A stretch of DNA of 64,000 nt from Lacimicrobium alkaliphilum (GCF_001466725.1 NZ_CP013650.1:3968001-4032000), one strand, 5' to 3'. Positions 16,632-26,862 are shown, numbered from the stretch's first letter. A program made the numbers and translations. Notes: generated from the sequence alone by a model not told the origin.

Positions 16632-18125
16632 AATTTGAACATATTTTTACAGGGTATACACAAGCTCAAGGCCATGGGTCTGCAACCTCTGCTGACGCTG
16701 TATCTGGTACTGCCCATGGTGATCATCTATGCCCTGGTCACCTGGTTTGGACTGGCGTTTGTCAAACAGATGGCGAATGAGAAATTACGCAGCGATCTCG
16801 AGCTGGTAGGCCGGGCCATCCGCTTACCGGTAAGTGAGGCGCTGGCCAAGAATGACCTCACTGCCCTGCAATCCAATCTTGAGTCGGTATTCAGTATTGG
16901 CAGAGTCTACGGCGCCTCCGTCTTCGATAAAGAGGGTAAACTGGTGACGTTTTCCGGCGTCACAGAAAAAGATCTCAGCCGCAGTTATATGGCCGAACTG
17001 GTTGTACAGACAGGAGAACAGCAGGACGGCTATCGCTCTGTTGAAGGACGGGACGTGTATTCTTATTTTTTACCCATCACCGACCGCCAGGGGGAAGTAA
17101 ATGGCCTGCTACAGATTACCCGCCGTGCCAGCGATTTTGAGCGCTCATTCGAAAAACTGACCCGTCTTGCCTGGCTGAGCTGGGCCGGCCTGGTGCTGGT
17201 AACGCTGGGTATCCTGTTTCTCGGCCACCACCGCGCTATCGGTCGTTATGTCAGCCAACTGGTGAACAGCATGCGCCGCGTCGCACAGGGTGATCACAAG
17301 CACAGAGCCACCGAGTCCGGCCCCAGAGAGATACGTGAACTGATAACCGGATTAAATCAGATGCTCGACAGTATTACCGCCGCCGAAGCGGAGATCAGCG
17401 CCCACCGACACCAGGAGTATCTTTTACAGGAACAACTTAAAGAAAAAGAAAAGATGGCGGCCATTGGTCAGGTGGCCCGCGGTGTCGCCCATGAACTTGG
17501 CGCCCCGTTAACAGTAATTGATGGCCGCGCACAACGCCTGAGTCGCAAGACCGATGATGCCGACAGCCTGCGTCAGCTTGAGGCGGTGAGGGGCCAGGTA
17601 AAGCGCCTGACCCGCATGGTGCAGCAACTGTTGGATTTCAGCCGTCATCAGCAGGTGCAGACCGAAGAGTTTGGCATTACAGAACTGGTAAACCAGGCGG
17701 TGGAAAACCTCGGTTATGAAATGCTGATCGACAGCTGCCAGATACAGATCACCCCATCGTCGCCGGCACAGATGCTCTGTGGCGATCCTCAGCGTCTGGA
17801 ACTGGCGCTGATCAATATCCTGCGCAATGCGGTGCAGGCGGCACAACGTGAAGTAACCATTTATTGGCATAAAGATTCAGAATCTCTAATGATCCATATA
17901 GAAGACGACGGACCGGGCCTTACCACGCCGGAGCAAAGTGAAAAACTACTCAGCCCCTTTTACACCACTAAAAGTCAGGGAGAAGGCACCGGGCTGGGGC
18001 TGACTATTGCCGCTCATATTATCAAAGACCACCGCGGAGAACTGACCCTGACAAACCGTAAGAACGGCGGTTGTCGGGTTACTGTCAGACTCCCATTGCA
18101 GGAAAATTCAGCACATGAATCTTAG
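16626..18125 (+). CDS. Membrane sensor histidine kinase
   Basis: About 499 residues from GTG 16626. The start is uncertain: GTG 16593, ATG 16608 and ATG 16674 are in frame; 16626 has GGAAAG 9 bp upstream. Order: membrane span (~22-46), a ~130-residue extracytoplasmic sensor domain, span (~181-201), HAMP-like region, a short coiled coil, HisKA with VAHELGAPL (phosphoacceptor His near residue 289), and a HATPase_c domain with NILRNAVQAA, DDGPGL and GEGTGLGL. It overlaps the response-regulator gene by 11 bp and surely phosphorylates it. The signal is unknown. The likely output is the divergent DUF4168 gene. Confidence 0.88.
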   Translation: MTNLNIFLQGIHKLKAMGLQPLLTLYLVLPMVIIYALVTWFGLAFVKQMANEKLRSDLELVGRAIRLPVSEALAKNDLTALQSNLESVFSIGRVYGASVFDKEGKLVTFSGVTEKDLSRSYMAELVVQTGEQQDGYRSVEGRDVYSYFLPITDRQGEVNGLLQITRRASDFERSFEKLTRLAWLSWAGLVLVTLGILFLGHHRAIGRYVSQLVNSMRRVAQGDHKHRATESGPREIRELITGLNQMLDSITAAEAEISAHRHQEYLLQEQLKEKEKMAAIGQVARGVAHELGAPLTVIDGRAQRLSRKTDDADSLRQLEAVRGQVKRLTRMVQQLLDFSRHQQVQTEEFGITELVNQAVENLGYEMLIDSCQIQITPSSPAQMLCGDPQRLELALINILRNAVQAAQREVTIYWHKDSESLMIHIEDDGPGLTTPEQSEKLLSPFYTTKSQGEGTGLGLTIAAHIIKDHRGELTLTNRKNGGCRVTVRLPLQENSAHES

Positions 18126-19476
18126 TCAGGTTAGCGTTGTAGAGGACGATCCCGGATTGCGCGAGTTGCTCCAGGAGGAACTGGAGAGTTGCGGTTATCA
18201 GGTGAATGCCTTTGAGTCTGCCGAACTGGCCTTACAACATCATATCGAGGATAAGCCGGATCTGGTGATCAGCGACATTCGTCTGCCAGGAATCAGTGGT
18301 ATGCAACTGCTGCCCAAACTCAAGGCCTGGGATCCTGCACCGGCAGTGTTGTTGATTACCGCCTTTGCCTCGGTGAACGAAGCCGTATCTGCCCTCAAAC
18401 AGGGTGCCGATGACTTTATTACCAAACCGCTGGATCTCGAACACCTGCTGTTAAACGTCAAACGTCTGCTGGAACACCGGGCGCTTTATCTGGAGGTGAA
18501 TCAGTATCGCCAACAACAGAAGGCTGAGACCTATGGCCTGGTGGGGAAAAGTCGTAGCATGCGCCAGTTATACCATCAGATTGAGCATATTGCCCCGGCC
18601 GATGGCGGCGTACTGATCCTCGGCGAAAGCGGGACCGGCAAGGAGCTGGTCGCCAAAGCAGTGCATCAGGCAAGCCCCCGTCACGACAAGCCCTTTCTGG
18701 CTATCAACTGTGCCGGCATCCCTGCTGAGCTGATGGAAAGCGAGTTCTTTGGCCATGCTGCCGGCGCTTTTACCGGGGCCAAACTGGCCCGGGCCGGTTT
18801 GCTCAAAGAAGCACAAGGCGGCAGTCTTTTACTGGATGAAATCGGCGAGATGCCGGTATCTTTGCAGGCCAAGCTGCTGAGAGTACTGCAGGAAGGCACC
18901 ATGCGCCCTGTTGGCAGTGATAAGGAAGAGCGTGTGGATGTGCGTATTCTTGCCGCCACTCATCAGGATCTTGAGCAGCGGGTAGCCGATGGCGCCTTTC
19001 GTGCCGATCTGTTCTACCGCCTGGAAACCTTTACCATCAAAGTGCCGCCACTGCGCGAACGCGGCGAGGATCTGGAACTACTTGCCGAGCATTTTCTACA
19101 GCAACTCAGACTCTCTCAGCCCAAGCAGGTGCGGGGCATTGCCCCCGAAGCACTGGACTGCCTTTATCAGTATCCCTTTGCCGGTAATGTCAGAGAGCTG
19201 CAAAATGCCATAGAACGGGCCTATACCTTCTGCCAGGATAACGATATCGGGCTGGCTGACCTGCCGGAACGGATCCGTGAATCAGCGCCTGCGGTGCCAG
19301 GGAGCATCGATGAGAGCCGGCCGCAAAGCTGGCCCAGCCTGCAACAAATGCAGCAACAATATGTCGCTCAGGTGCTTGAGCATACCGGCGGCAACAAACA
19401 AAAGGCGGCACAAATACTGGGGATCACCCGCCGGACACTGTATCGCTGGCTGGAAGATGATGAAAGCGGGAAATAA
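18115..19476 (+). CDS. Sigma54-dependent response regulator (NtrC family)
   Basis: A 453-residue three-domain activator. The receiver domain has the acidic pair VVEDD, phosphoacceptor D54 (VISDIRL) and K104. The AAA+ domain has Walker A GESGTGKE (170-177), the sigma54-contacting GAFTGA loop (217-222) and Walker B LLLDE (238-242). A Fis-type HTH (GGNKQKAAQILGITRRTLYRWL) closes the protein. All key residues are present, so it should activate RpoN promoters when phosphorylated by the adjacent kinase. The nearest candidate target is the DUF4168 promoter at 16491-16508. Confidence 0.93.
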   Translation: MNLSQVSVVEDDPGLRELLQEELESCGYQVNAFESAELALQHHIEDKPDLVISDIRLPGISGMQLLPKLKAWDPAPAVLLITAFASVNEAVSALKQGADDFITKPLDLEHLLLNVKRLLEHRALYLEVNQYRQQQKAETYGLVGKSRSMRQLYHQIEHIAPADGGVLILGESGTGKELVAKAVHQASPRHDKPFLAINCAGIPAELMESEFFGHAAGAFTGAKLARAGLLKEAQGGSLLLDEIGEMPVSLQAKLLRVLQEGTMRPVGSDKEERVDVRILAATHQDLEQRVADGAFRADLFYRLETFTIKVPPLRERGEDLELLAEHFLQQLRLSQPKQVRGIAPEALDCLYQYPFAGNVRELQNAIERAYTFCQDNDIGLADLPERIRESAPAVPGSIDESRPQSWPSLQQMQQQYVAQVLEHTGGNKQKAAQILGITRRTLYRWLEDDESGK

Positions 19477-19478
19477 CC

Positions 19479-19900
19479 ACGAAAAACACTAAAAACACAA
19501 ACAAATACTTTACTCCCGCAGAGGCGCAGGGCCCGCTGAGGAAAGCCCCTTTTAATTTTACCCTGCGACTTTGCGCCCCTGCGAAAGCAGAGAGACAAGC
19601 TTTACCACGAAGATCGCGAAGGAACACGAAGGTTGAGATTTGACGAGTTGTCGAATCGAGTGTTCTGTAATGCTTCGTGCTTTTCGTGCCCTTCGTGGTG
19701 AGATTCGATTTTCATTCGTGGTTAAAAAACATAAAGACACTGGGCTCCCGCCAACAGCACGCGGGAGCGACGACCGGTCATGCCCGAGTGTTGTTGTCGG
19801 GCATCCAGCGACCTTCTAGAAAGGCAGAATTAAGTTCTTCTCCGGGATGGGCTCTGGCTTGTCGGATTGAAATCCGACATACGGAATAGCAATGTGTAAG
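19479..19900. repeat. Mosaic of intergenic palindromic repeats
   Basis: No gene is seen in the 465 bp between the response regulator and hemY. It contains an A-family fragment (CCACGAAAAACAC at 19479), a CGCAGAGGCGCAGGG ... CCCTGCG hairpin (~19517-19590), a long ACCACGAAG ... CTTCGTGGT hairpin (~19605-19702), a C-family element at 19776-19813 (GTCATGCCCGAGTGTTG with TCGGGCAT), and a short GTCGGATT-GA-AATCCGAC palindrome near 19860. Related elements appear in at least four other gaps of this window. Confidence 0.7.
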
Positions 19901-19941
19901 GGTACAGGCCCCCTCACTCCTGACTCCTTACGCTTCACTCC

Positions 19942-21123
19942 TCACCCATCTCTAACTGCAAGACTCTGTTTATACAGACTCAGGGCCTGTTTATCATCCT
20001 GCTGCTGTTCCTTGACCCAGGCCAGGCGCAGCCTGTCCTGCTGACTTTCCTTGTGATCGGGTCTCAGGTGCAGCGCTTTACTGAGAGCCTTTTCCGCCAG
20101 TCTCAGATCACCGGCATGGGCCGACAACTGTCCCAGCACAGAAAGCAGTTCTGCATTTTTCTCATCCCTTTTCAGCCAGTCTTCCAGTGTCCTGATTGCC
20201 TTAACCGGATTGGGTAACTTCAGTTCACGAAATAAGGGTAACAGCAAAGGATGAGGACCTTTGCTCTGCCAGTCCACCAGCAACTGCTCTGCATCCGTAT
20301 CCATTCTCTGCGCCAATAGCTGTTGAATATAGGCAGCCTGATAAGAGGGATCATGACGCTGTGCACGGGGCAGCTCCTGCCAGTAAGCTTTAAGCTGATT
20401 CGCCCCTTCCTTGCTGGCCACTTCGGCGAGAATGCCCTGCGCCGCCCTGAACATCCATTGCTGATAGGCATCTCGGCCCAGCACTTTTTTCCAGTTAGCC
20501 AGCTTCTCCTGCAATACCCGCCATTTGCCCGATGCCGCCAGTGCCCTTGCCCACACCGCCGCCACCTGCGGATGATGCTGCTGTTTATCATCCAGCTCAC
20601 CGAGCAGGGCCAGTGCCTGAGCAGGATTGTGCTGCGCCAGCGCCAGTTCACTTAAATGCAGTCGCGCCGCTAATACACAGGAAGGATAATCCAGAGCCTG
20701 AGTCCATTTTTCTCTCGCCTTGTCCGCCTGCCCGGAACGCAGTGCTACCTGTGCCGCCAGCAATAAATTCAAACCGGAAAAGCGATCACTGTCGACCCGG
20801 GCCAGTTGCTTTTCGGCCTCGGCCAGATTGTTTTCTTCCAGCGCGATCAGGCCCTGACTAAAGGCTTTGCGGCGACGCCGCTCACCCCAGTTACCCAACC
20901 ACTGCCTTGAGCCGGTAGCCAGGGTCAGTAAACGTTTTATCAGCCATTCCAGCAGCAAAAAGGCCAGGATTGCACCGATCAATATCAGCCCCAGAGAAAT
21001 CACGCTCATTTCCACTGTCCAGTGGCCCAGTGCAATCAGCACATAACCTTTCTGGCCTATGAGATATGGCCCGGCAATCAGCCCTGCCAGCAAAAGAGCC
21101 AGGATAATAAACAGGCGGATCAT
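19942..21123 (-). CDS. hemY: HemY-like heme biosynthesis membrane protein
   Basis: A 393-residue protein of the proteobacterial HemY N-terminal family. This is not the Gram-positive protoporphyrinogen oxidase of the same name. Two membrane spans lie in the first ~65 residues (LFIILALLLAGLIAGPYLIG and a second at ~40-62), followed by a long cytoplasmic or periplasmic region of TPR-like helical repeats (e.g. GLIALEENNLAEAEKQLARV, ALSKALHLRPDHKESQ). Its biochemical role in tetrapyrrole metabolism is unsettled. Its start overlaps the hemDX stop by 4 bp (ATGA), so it is the last gene of the hemC-hemDX-hemY operon. Confidence 0.88.
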   Translation of the reverse strand: MIRLFIILALLLAGLIAGPYLIGQKGYVLIALGHWTVEMSVISLGLILIGAILAFLLLEWLIKRLLTLATGSRQWLGNWGERRRRKAFSQGLIALEENNLAEAEKQLARVDSDRFSGLNLLLAAQVALRSGQADKAREKWTQALDYPSCVLAARLHLSELALAQHNPAQALALLGELDDKQQHHPQVAAVWARALAASGKWRVLQEKLANWKKVLGRDAYQQWMFRAAQGILAEVASKEGANQLKAYWQELPRAQRHDPSYQAAYIQQLLAQRMDTDAEQLLVDWQSKGPHPLLLPLFRELKLPNPVKAIRTLEDWLKRDEKNAELLSVLGQLSAHAGDLRLAEKALSKALHLRPDHKESQQDRLRLAWVKEQQQDDKQALSLYKQSLAVRDG

Positions 21124-23078
21124 GGCTGCTCACCCTGATATTGTGAACTCAGGCGCTGCCTGAGAAGTTCTTCCAGTGCCACTGCAGATTGCAGTTGCTG
21201 TGGATAATCACGACGAAGTTCGGTTTGCTGTAATTCGGCCAGTGAACTGCTGAATCCCGCCACCGCCGGAGCCTGAGGCGCAAAATACATCTCCAGTAAG
21301 TTTTGTGCTTCGCTCAAAAATGACTGATACAGCTCCGCCTGTTCTCTTAACACCAGATGTTGCGCCTGCAGCAGATACAAACGCAGTTGCTCACGCACCA
21401 GCCACTGCTGTTTGTCGCTCAGTAACGGCCTGGTTTGCTCGGTGCGCCGGCGAACGGTAATAAAATCATCGACTATGCCCTGCCAGCTGCGCTTTAAATT
21501 CATACGCCAGTCTGACACCGAATCGGATAACTCCTCCTGCACCTGTTGTTCTTCCGCATCGGGCAATACCACCATATCCAGTGGCAATGCATCCACCTGA
21601 TTGGCCAGGGCGCCCAGTTGCAACGCCAGTTTAGTCAGGGGTTGCGGGTTGATCTGGCGAAGTTGCTGAATATCGTCACTCAATACCTGGCGAACCGGCA
21701 ACAGACTGGGATCACTGAGATCCTCGAGTCGGGTATCGGCAGATTCGAGCAGTAAAATGGCGGTTTGCACGTCTTTTTCCAGCCACAGCTTACGACCCGC
21801 CATGCGCACCAGATAGGCGGCCTCAGCCAGCAACCAGTCATTAGGACGACGGCCTTTGACTTGCTGCAACTGTTGCTGGTTAGCACTGAGTTGTTGTTCA
21901 AATTCCGCCAGGCGCTGTTGCAATGCCTGTTGCTGGCTTTGCATATCCTGTTGCCGCGCCCGTTCCGCGCTGTCCAGTTGCTCACTGAGCTGTTGCGTCA
22001 GCTGCTGACGCTGACGTTGCTCATCAGCCGCCAGTTGCTCCAGGCCACTATCTTCAGCCTGTTGGGCGAGCCGGAATTGCTGCCAGCCCCAATAACCAGC
22101 CGCCGATAGCATCAGCACCATTAACAGATTCAGTACTGCCAACAGCCACAGAACACCAGTACGGGCGGGTCTCGGGCCTTTATCTGAGGCTTTTGTAGCG
22201 GACTTATTTTCCGTTTTGTTATTTTTGGGCGAACCTGAGGAAGAAGGTGTCACAGCGGAGGTCTTATCCCGCGCCTTTTCAGGTTCGGGTTTTGCGCTCT
22301 GTTGTGCTGCTTTTGAACTTGAATGTGTATCTGGCTCAGCCATAGATTGTTGCTCCATAAAGTGTCGGGCAGTGCGAATCAGTGCATCGTCACTGGCATC
22401 GTCACTGCGGATCACCCGGGTAATACCGCGTTCTCTGGCCTGTTGTATCAGCCTGTCACTGACCAGGATCCAGGGCAGCGTTTTAAGCCAGTTGTGATCA
22501 AACCGGGCAAATGCCGCATCCATCAGTTCACCACTGGTAGTAATAATGCATTGAATCTGCTCTGGTTTCCATGGCTGTGTCGGCTCAGGCTGCACAACCC
22601 GCTGACGCCGGTAAATACTCAAAGGCATCAGCACAGCGCCGCGTTCTGCCAGGCCTTCGGCCAGCAACTCCCGGCCCCCTTCGCCTTTTACCAGTAACAC
22701 CGGCAGGCCATTTATTGCCTGTAATTCCGCCAGTGCCAGCAAGCCTTCGGAATCCTGCTGCTCTGGCACCTGTACCGCCAGCCCGGCTTGGCGGAGTATT
22801 TCGGCACTGCTGTTGCCAACCGCGAAATAGCTTAACTGTGACGGCCAGGTTTTATCCGCCATAGCCTCCAGCGTCAGTTTAGCCGCCGAAGTGCTGATAA
22901 AGATCACCTTGCTTTGGGCTGGCAGTGATAACAACTTTTCTGTCAGTTGCTCCAGCTGTTCAACCTGAGGTTCGATACGTAAAAGGGGCAGACCAATAAC
23001 CGGGATACCGGCAGCGGCAAAGCGCTCACAGCTTTGTTGACATTTACCCTCGGGGCGCAGTAACAGAAATTCAGTCAT
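21120..23078 (-). CDS. hemDX: Fused uroporphyrinogen-III synthase (HemD) and HemX membrane protein
   Basis: One uninterrupted 652-residue frame. Residues 1 to ~250 are HemD ([20 protein letters not shown]..., [30 protein letters not shown]), which closes hydroxymethylbilane to uroporphyrinogen III. From ~265 comes a charged Ser/Lys/Pro linker, one membrane span ([22 protein letters not shown]), a Gln-rich coiled coil and the HemX domain ([23 protein letters not shown]). In E. coli these are separate genes. The in-frame ATG of a separate hemX would fall at [13 protein letters not shown], but no stop separates the two. The ATG at 23078 overlaps the hemC end by 8 bp. Confidence 0.92.
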   Translation of the reverse strand: MTEFLLLRPEGKCQQSCERFAAAGIPVIGLPLLRIEPQVEQLEQLTEKLLSLPAQSKVIFISTSAAKLTLEAMADKTWPSQLSYFAVGNSSAEILRQAGLAVQVPEQQDSEGLLALAELQAINGLPVLLVKGEGGRELLAEGLAERGAVLMPLSIYRRQRVVQPEPTQPWKPEQIQCIITTSGELMDAAFARFDHNWLKTLPWILVSDRLIQQARERGITRVIRSDDASDDALIRTARHFMEQQSMAEPDTHSSSKAAQQSAKPEPEKARDKTSAVTPSSSGSPKNNKTENKSATKASDKGPRPARTGVLWLLAVLNLLMVLMLSAAGYWGWQQFRLAQQAEDSGLEQLAADEQRQRQQLTQQLSEQLDSAERARQQDMQSQQQALQQRLAEFEQQLSANQQQLQQVKGRRPNDWLLAEAAYLVRMAGRKLWLEKDVQTAILLLESADTRLEDLSDPSLLPVRQVLSDDIQQLRQINPQPLTKLALQLGALANQVDALPLDMVVLPDAEEQQVQEELSDSVSDWRMNLKRSWQGIVDDFITVRRRTEQTRPLLSDKQQWLVREQLRLYLLQAQHLVLREQAELYQSFLSEAQNLLEMYFAPQAPAVAGFSSSLAELQQTELRRDYPQQLQSAVALEELLRQRLSSQYQGEQP

Positions 23079-24006
23079 GTTGCTGATACAAGGCATTGAG
23101 TATTTCTCTCGCGCCTTTTTCCAGTAACATTTGGCCCAGTCGCTGGCCCAGGGCTTCTGCATCGCTGGCATCACCACGGATTTCGGCACTGATGACCTCA
23201 CTGCCATCTGTCGCCCCCACCAGACCACGCAACCAGATTTGCTGATCTTCCAGCAAGGCGAATCCGCCAATAGGTACCTGACAGCCCCCCTGCAAAGTAT
23301 GGTTCATGGCCCGCTCAGCCTGCACACGAATAGCGGTAGGCTCATGATTAAGGGGTTTCAGCAGAGCGATCAGATCCTTGTCATCATCACGGCATTCAAT
23401 CCCCACCGCGCCCTGACCCACTGCTGGCAGGCAGAATTCTGCTTCAATACTTTGGCTGATACGATCGCCCATCCCCAATCGCATCAAGCCGGCAGAGGCG
23501 AGGATAATGGCGTCGTAGTCACCATTATCCAGTTTTGCCAGGCGGGTATTCACATTGCCGCGCAAATCACGGATCTGCAAATCATCGCGCCAGGCTTTGA
23601 GCTGGCACTGGCGACGCATACTGGAGGTGCCGACTACCGCCCCCCTGGGCAGTGACTGTAAATCGGCATATTGGTTGGAAACAAAGGCATCAAAGGGATT
23701 TTCACGCTCGCAAATGGCATATAAACCAAAGCCTTCAGGCAAATCCATCGGCACATCTTTCATGGAATGCACGGCAATATCGGCTCTGTCTTGCTGCATT
23801 GCCACTTCAAGCTCTTTGATAAACAATCCCTTGCCGCCAATTTTCGCCAGCGGCGTGTCCAGCACCCGATCTCCCTGCGTGGACATGGGCACCAGATCCA
23901 CCTTAAGACCGGGGTGAGCCTGTTCTAAGGCCTGTTTGACATACTCGGCCTGCCACAACGCCAGGGCGCTTTTGCGGGTCGCGATACGAACAAGGGATGG
24001 ATGCAT
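23071..24006 (-). CDS. hemC: Hydroxymethylbilane synthase (porphobilinogen deaminase)
   Basis: A 311-residue HemC, normal length. It polymerises four porphobilinogen molecules into hydroxymethylbilane. Seen: the start [30 protein letters not shown] with the catalytic Asp, [11 protein letters not shown] with cofactor-contacting Arg residues, [12 protein letters not shown], and [10 protein letters not shown] carrying the dipyrromethane-attachment Cys near residue 241. It is the first gene of the hemC-hemDX-hemY operon, with hemD overlapping its last codons. Confidence 0.97.
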   Translation of the reverse strand: MHPSLVRIATRKSALALWQAEYVKQALEQAHPGLKVDLVPMSTQGDRVLDTPLAKIGGKGLFIKELEVAMQQDRADIAVHSMKDVPMDLPEGFGLYAICERENPFDAFVSNQYADLQSLPRGAVVGTSSMRRQCQLKAWRDDLQIRDLRGNVNTRLAKLDNGDYDAIILASAGLMRLGMGDRISQSIEAEFCLPAVGQGAVGIECRDDDKDLIALLKPLNHEPTAIRVQAERAMNHTLQGGCQVPIGGFALLEDQQIWLRGLVGATDGSEVISAEIRGDASDAEALGQRLGQMLLEKGAREILNALYQQHD

Positions 24007-24100
24007 TGAGTTCTCTTGGAGCGTTAATCAGGTTTGACCAGATAATAACATCGCCCCTGAACTTTGACAGCTGTGCACAGTGGGTAATTGACCTGTAACT

Positions 24101-24490
24101 TCAATAATTCTCCATCGCAACAGTAAACTGAAAGTCTTTGCTGAGCAGCATTTGTTCGCCTACCCACACCTGTACCTGCCAGTCACCCTGCCATCTGGGC
24201 AGGAAATCTTTGCTCGACCAGGTGCGCCAGCTGTGACTACCGATATCGAAGGTCACTTCTGCCATCAGCTCGCCCTGGTACAGCCACTTATGTACCACCT
24301 GCTGATTCTTGCGGTTTTCGATATGAGTAAAAAATATCGCGGTGGTGATCTGCCCGGCGCGGCCCACCACCTCATCATGTAGATTATCCACCGGTTCGCG
24401 GTTTTGCACTTCACTGGTCAGTTGACTGCGCAGCACATCGGCCTGTGTGCTCAGCGCAACGCCCAGGAATAATATCAATAACCATCTCAT
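24101..24490 (-). CDS. Exported DUF2914-family protein
   Basis: A 129-residue protein with a short signal peptide (MRWLLILFLGVALSTQA) and a compact beta-rich domain containing HKWLYQGELMAEVTFDIGS and RTWSSKDFLP...GDWQVQVWVG, the pattern of DUF2914. Function is unknown. The start at 24490 is supported by GGGGAG 6 bp upstream; the frame stays open for 33 more codons without a better site. It lies between the hem operon and dsbD, alone on the minus strand and flanked on its upstream side by an intergenic hairpin repeat. Confidence 0.72.
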   Translation of the reverse strand: MRWLLILFLGVALSTQADVLRSQLTSEVQNREPVDNLHDEVVGRAGQITTAIFFTHIENRKNQQVVHKWLYQGELMAEVTFDIGSHSWRTWSSKDFLPRWQGDWQVQVWVGEQMLLSKDFQFTVAMENY

Positions 24491-24567
24491 TATCTGCTCC
24501 CCAAAGCTATGATGCTGATAAGTGTAGACGAAAGCAGATAGATAGCCCCCGGATAAAGGCTTAATTA

Positions 24568-24646
24568 ACCACAGAGGCACGGAGAACACAGAGATATTAA
24601 CGGTTTAATGCCCTTTACTTCTCTGTGCCCTCCGTGCCTCTGTGGT
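24568..24646. repeat. A-family intergenic hairpin repeat
   Basis: Left arm ACCACAGAGGCACGGAG... (24568-24593) and right arm ending CCGTGCCTCTGTGGT (24621-24646) pair over 26 bp with two mismatches around a 27-bp loop. The best-preserved member of a family seen again at 19.6, 39.9, 42.7 and 48.7 kb. A decayed B-family piece (CCCCCGGATTCGGCTCCGCT) follows near 24670. Confidence 0.8.
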
Positions 24647-24727
24647 GAGATTTCTTTTTCGAGCAGGAAGCCCCCGGATTCGGCTCCGCTACATCCCTGC
24701 TACTCCTGCAAACTGAAAACTCTCTCC

Positions 24728-26542
24728 CTACAACGGCAGTTTTTCGAGGTGGGCGGCAAAGCGCTTGGCGTTCATAAAGCCGGTGACCCTGGCGCCTTGT
24801 AGCTCGTTGCCTTTGGCATCGAAGAACAAAATGGTAGGCAGCCCCAGCACCGCAAATTCCTCCTGGAATTCCAGACTGGTTGGTGTGTTTTCGGTCAGAT
24901 CAATTTGCATCATGACGGTATTCTCCAGCGCTTTTTTGACCGCTGGATCGGGGAAGGTATATTTCTCAAATTCCTTGCAGGCCACACACCAGTCCGCGTA
25001 CAGGTCGATCATCACCGACTTGCCTTGTGCATTCGCCGCTTCCAGCTTAGCTGCAAAGTCGCCCAGGTCGCGGACCCGCATAAAGTGTACTTCTTCACCC
25101 TGCAAAGATACGTTGCTGCTGCCCTGGTCACCGCCCGACTGCAGCGAACTGACGCCAGGCAGTACCGCCTGATAGCCATACAGCGCAGAGCCAAACAGCC
25201 CCAGGAAAATCACCAGGCTGCGCCCCCCTTTTAAGAAACTGGTGGCGGTGCTCTGATTCATCACCTGCCAGTAACTAAAGGTGGCCAGCCCCAGAATCGC
25301 CCAGGCCAGATTGGTCCACTGGTTTTCAATCATGCGTTCCACAAACAGCAGCGCCACCGCCAGCATCATAAAGCCAAAGGTCACCTTGACCACATTCATC
25401 CAGGCGCCGGCTCTTGGCAACAATTTCCCACCGGTCATGCCAAACAGCACCAGGGGTATGCCCATGCCGATACTCAGGGCATACAGGGCGGTAAAACCCA
25501 GCACCAGATCGCCACTTTGGGCCACAAACAGCAGTATGCCGGTCAGCGGGGCGGTGGTGCAGGGCGACGCCACCAGGCCGGAAATCGCCCCCATCAGAAA
25601 CACGCCGGGATAATTACCGCCTTTTTGTTTGTTGCTAAGACTATTGAGTTTTTCCTGCCATTTGGCCGGTAACTGCAGCTCCCAGGCACCGAACATCACC
25701 AGCGCCAGCAGCGAAAAAACCACAATAAAGGTCACCAGAATGGCCGGGTGCTGCAACGCAGCCTGGAACCGCACCCCCGCCGAAGCCACCACCAGGCCAA
25801 GCAGCGAATAGGTAATGGCCATACCCTGTACATACACAAAACTGAGGCTGAAGGCCTTGGAAGTTTTAATCTCCTTACCCTGACCGATAATGATGCCGGA
25901 GAGAATGGGGTACATAGGAAAGACACAAGGCGTCAGGGCCAGACCGGCACCGAGCACCACAAAGATCAGCAGGGTCCAGAGCAGGTGCTGATCGCTTGAG
26001 AGCAGATCGGCCAGCTCAAATTGTTCGGAGCGACTGCCTGCCTCCGGCTCCTGCCCCGCGACCGCAGTTTCACTGCCCTCAGCCCCATCGCCCACCTGAT
26101 CCAGATAGACCACCTGAGTGGTGGCCGGATAACACAATCCGGCTTCGGCACAGCCCTGATAACGGACTTTAACGACGCCGTCCTGTGCCGATGACAGAAT
26201 ATCGTACTCGATACTCACATCTTCAAAATACACCTCAGAAATGCCGAAGTACTCATCTTCAATCTCCTCGCCCTGCAGTGGGGTATACCGGGGTGCTGAC
26301 AGCTGCACGTCAGTAAGCGCCGTTTTGAACTGCTTTTTATACAGATAATAGCCTTCAGCCACCTGCCAGCTCAGACTGAGCTTGCCGTCCTGTTGGCGGA
26401 AATTAAATTTAAAGGCTTCATCAACAGGCAAAAACTGCTGCTGATCACCCAGTAAATCTGCCAGCGGGTCCTGGGCGACAGCCAGCCCGGGTAACAACAG
26501 ACAAAGGGCGATAACAAAATACTTCAGAGGGTTTTTGATCAT
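24728..26542 (-). CDS. dsbD: Thiol:disulfide interchange protein DsbD
   Basis: A 604-residue three-part electron transporter that carries reducing power from cytoplasmic thioredoxin to periplasmic DsbC and related proteins. Signal peptide (~1-23), periplasmic n-domain with GCAEAGLCYP (Cys near 130 and 137), a membrane domain of about eight spans with the redox Cys in LTPCVFPMYP and SPCTTAPLTG, and a C-terminal thioredoxin-like domain with DWCVACK near residue 517. All six functional cysteines are present. The ATG overlaps the cutA stop by 4 bp, so the two are co-translated. Confidence 0.96.
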   Translation of the reverse strand: MIKNPLKYFVIALCLLLPGLAVAQDPLADLLGDQQQFLPVDEAFKFNFRQQDGKLSLSWQVAEGYYLYKKQFKTALTDVQLSAPRYTPLQGEEIEDEYFGISEVYFEDVSIEYDILSSAQDGVVKVRYQGCAEAGLCYPATTQVVYLDQVGDGAEGSETAVAGQEPEAGSRSEQFELADLLSSDQHLLWTLLIFVVLGAGLALTPCVFPMYPILSGIIIGQGKEIKTSKAFSLSFVYVQGMAITYSLLGLVVASAGVRFQAALQHPAILVTFIVVFSLLALVMFGAWELQLPAKWQEKLNSLSNKQKGGNYPGVFLMGAISGLVASPCTTAPLTGILLFVAQSGDLVLGFTALYALSIGMGIPLVLFGMTGGKLLPRAGAWMNVVKVTFGFMMLAVALLFVERMIENQWTNLAWAILGLATFSYWQVMNQSTATSFLKGGRSLVIFLGLFGSALYGYQAVLPGVSSLQSGGDQGSSNVSLQGEEVHFMRVRDLGDFAAKLEAANAQGKSVMIDLYADWCVACKEFEKYTFPDPAVKKALENTVMMQIDLTENTPTSLEFQEEFAVLGLPTILFFDAKGNELQGARVTGFMNAKRFAAHLEKLPL

Positions 26543-26862
26543 CTTGTACTACTTCTAATCCAGTCCAGGTAGGTGGCACTGCCACCACAAACATCGATCA
26601 CCAGCCATTCCGGTTCATCATAAGGGTGCAGGCTTAACGCCAGCTTATACAGTTCATCTGTATTGCCATGGGTGGTTTTCATCAGCAACTGCACTTCGCT
26701 GTCCTGCTCCACCTTGCCCTGCCAGCTATAAACTGAGGTCAAACCGGGCAGTATATTGACACAGGCAGCGCGTTTTTGCTCCACCGCCGCACGGGCAATC
26801 TGACCGGCGACCTCATTATCGGGACAGGTGCATAGCACCAGGCAAATATCAGATACTGTCAT
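26539..26862 (-). CDS. cutA: Divalent-cation tolerance protein CutA
   Basis: A 107-residue CutA1, a small trimeric ferredoxin-like protein linked in E. coli to copper tolerance; the molecular role remains unclear. Family signatures are LCTCPDNEVAGQIAR, AACVNILPGLTSVYSWQGKVE and ELYKLALSLHPYDEPE. ATG 26862 has AGGAGGGG 4 bp upstream and is preferred over the longer frame. It overlaps dsbD by 4 bp; cutA next to dsbD is also the E. coli order. Confidence 0.94.
   Translation of the reverse strand: MTVSDICLVLCTCPDNEVAGQIARAAVEQKRAACVNILPGLTSVYSWQGKVEQDSEVQLLMKTTHGNTDELYKLALSLHPYDEPEWLVIDVCGGSATYLDWIRSSTR

Noticed and set aside
19479..19900. Possible CRISPR-like or tRNA features in the repeat-rich gaps
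   Set aside because: Repeats are irregular palindromes without uniform repeat-spacer spacing, and no cloverleaf or CCA-like tRNA ends were found.
23079..23270. 64-codon N-terminal extension of HemD inside hemC
   Set aside because: It is out-of-frame hemC sequence; HemD proteins start at the [11 protein letters not shown] segment.
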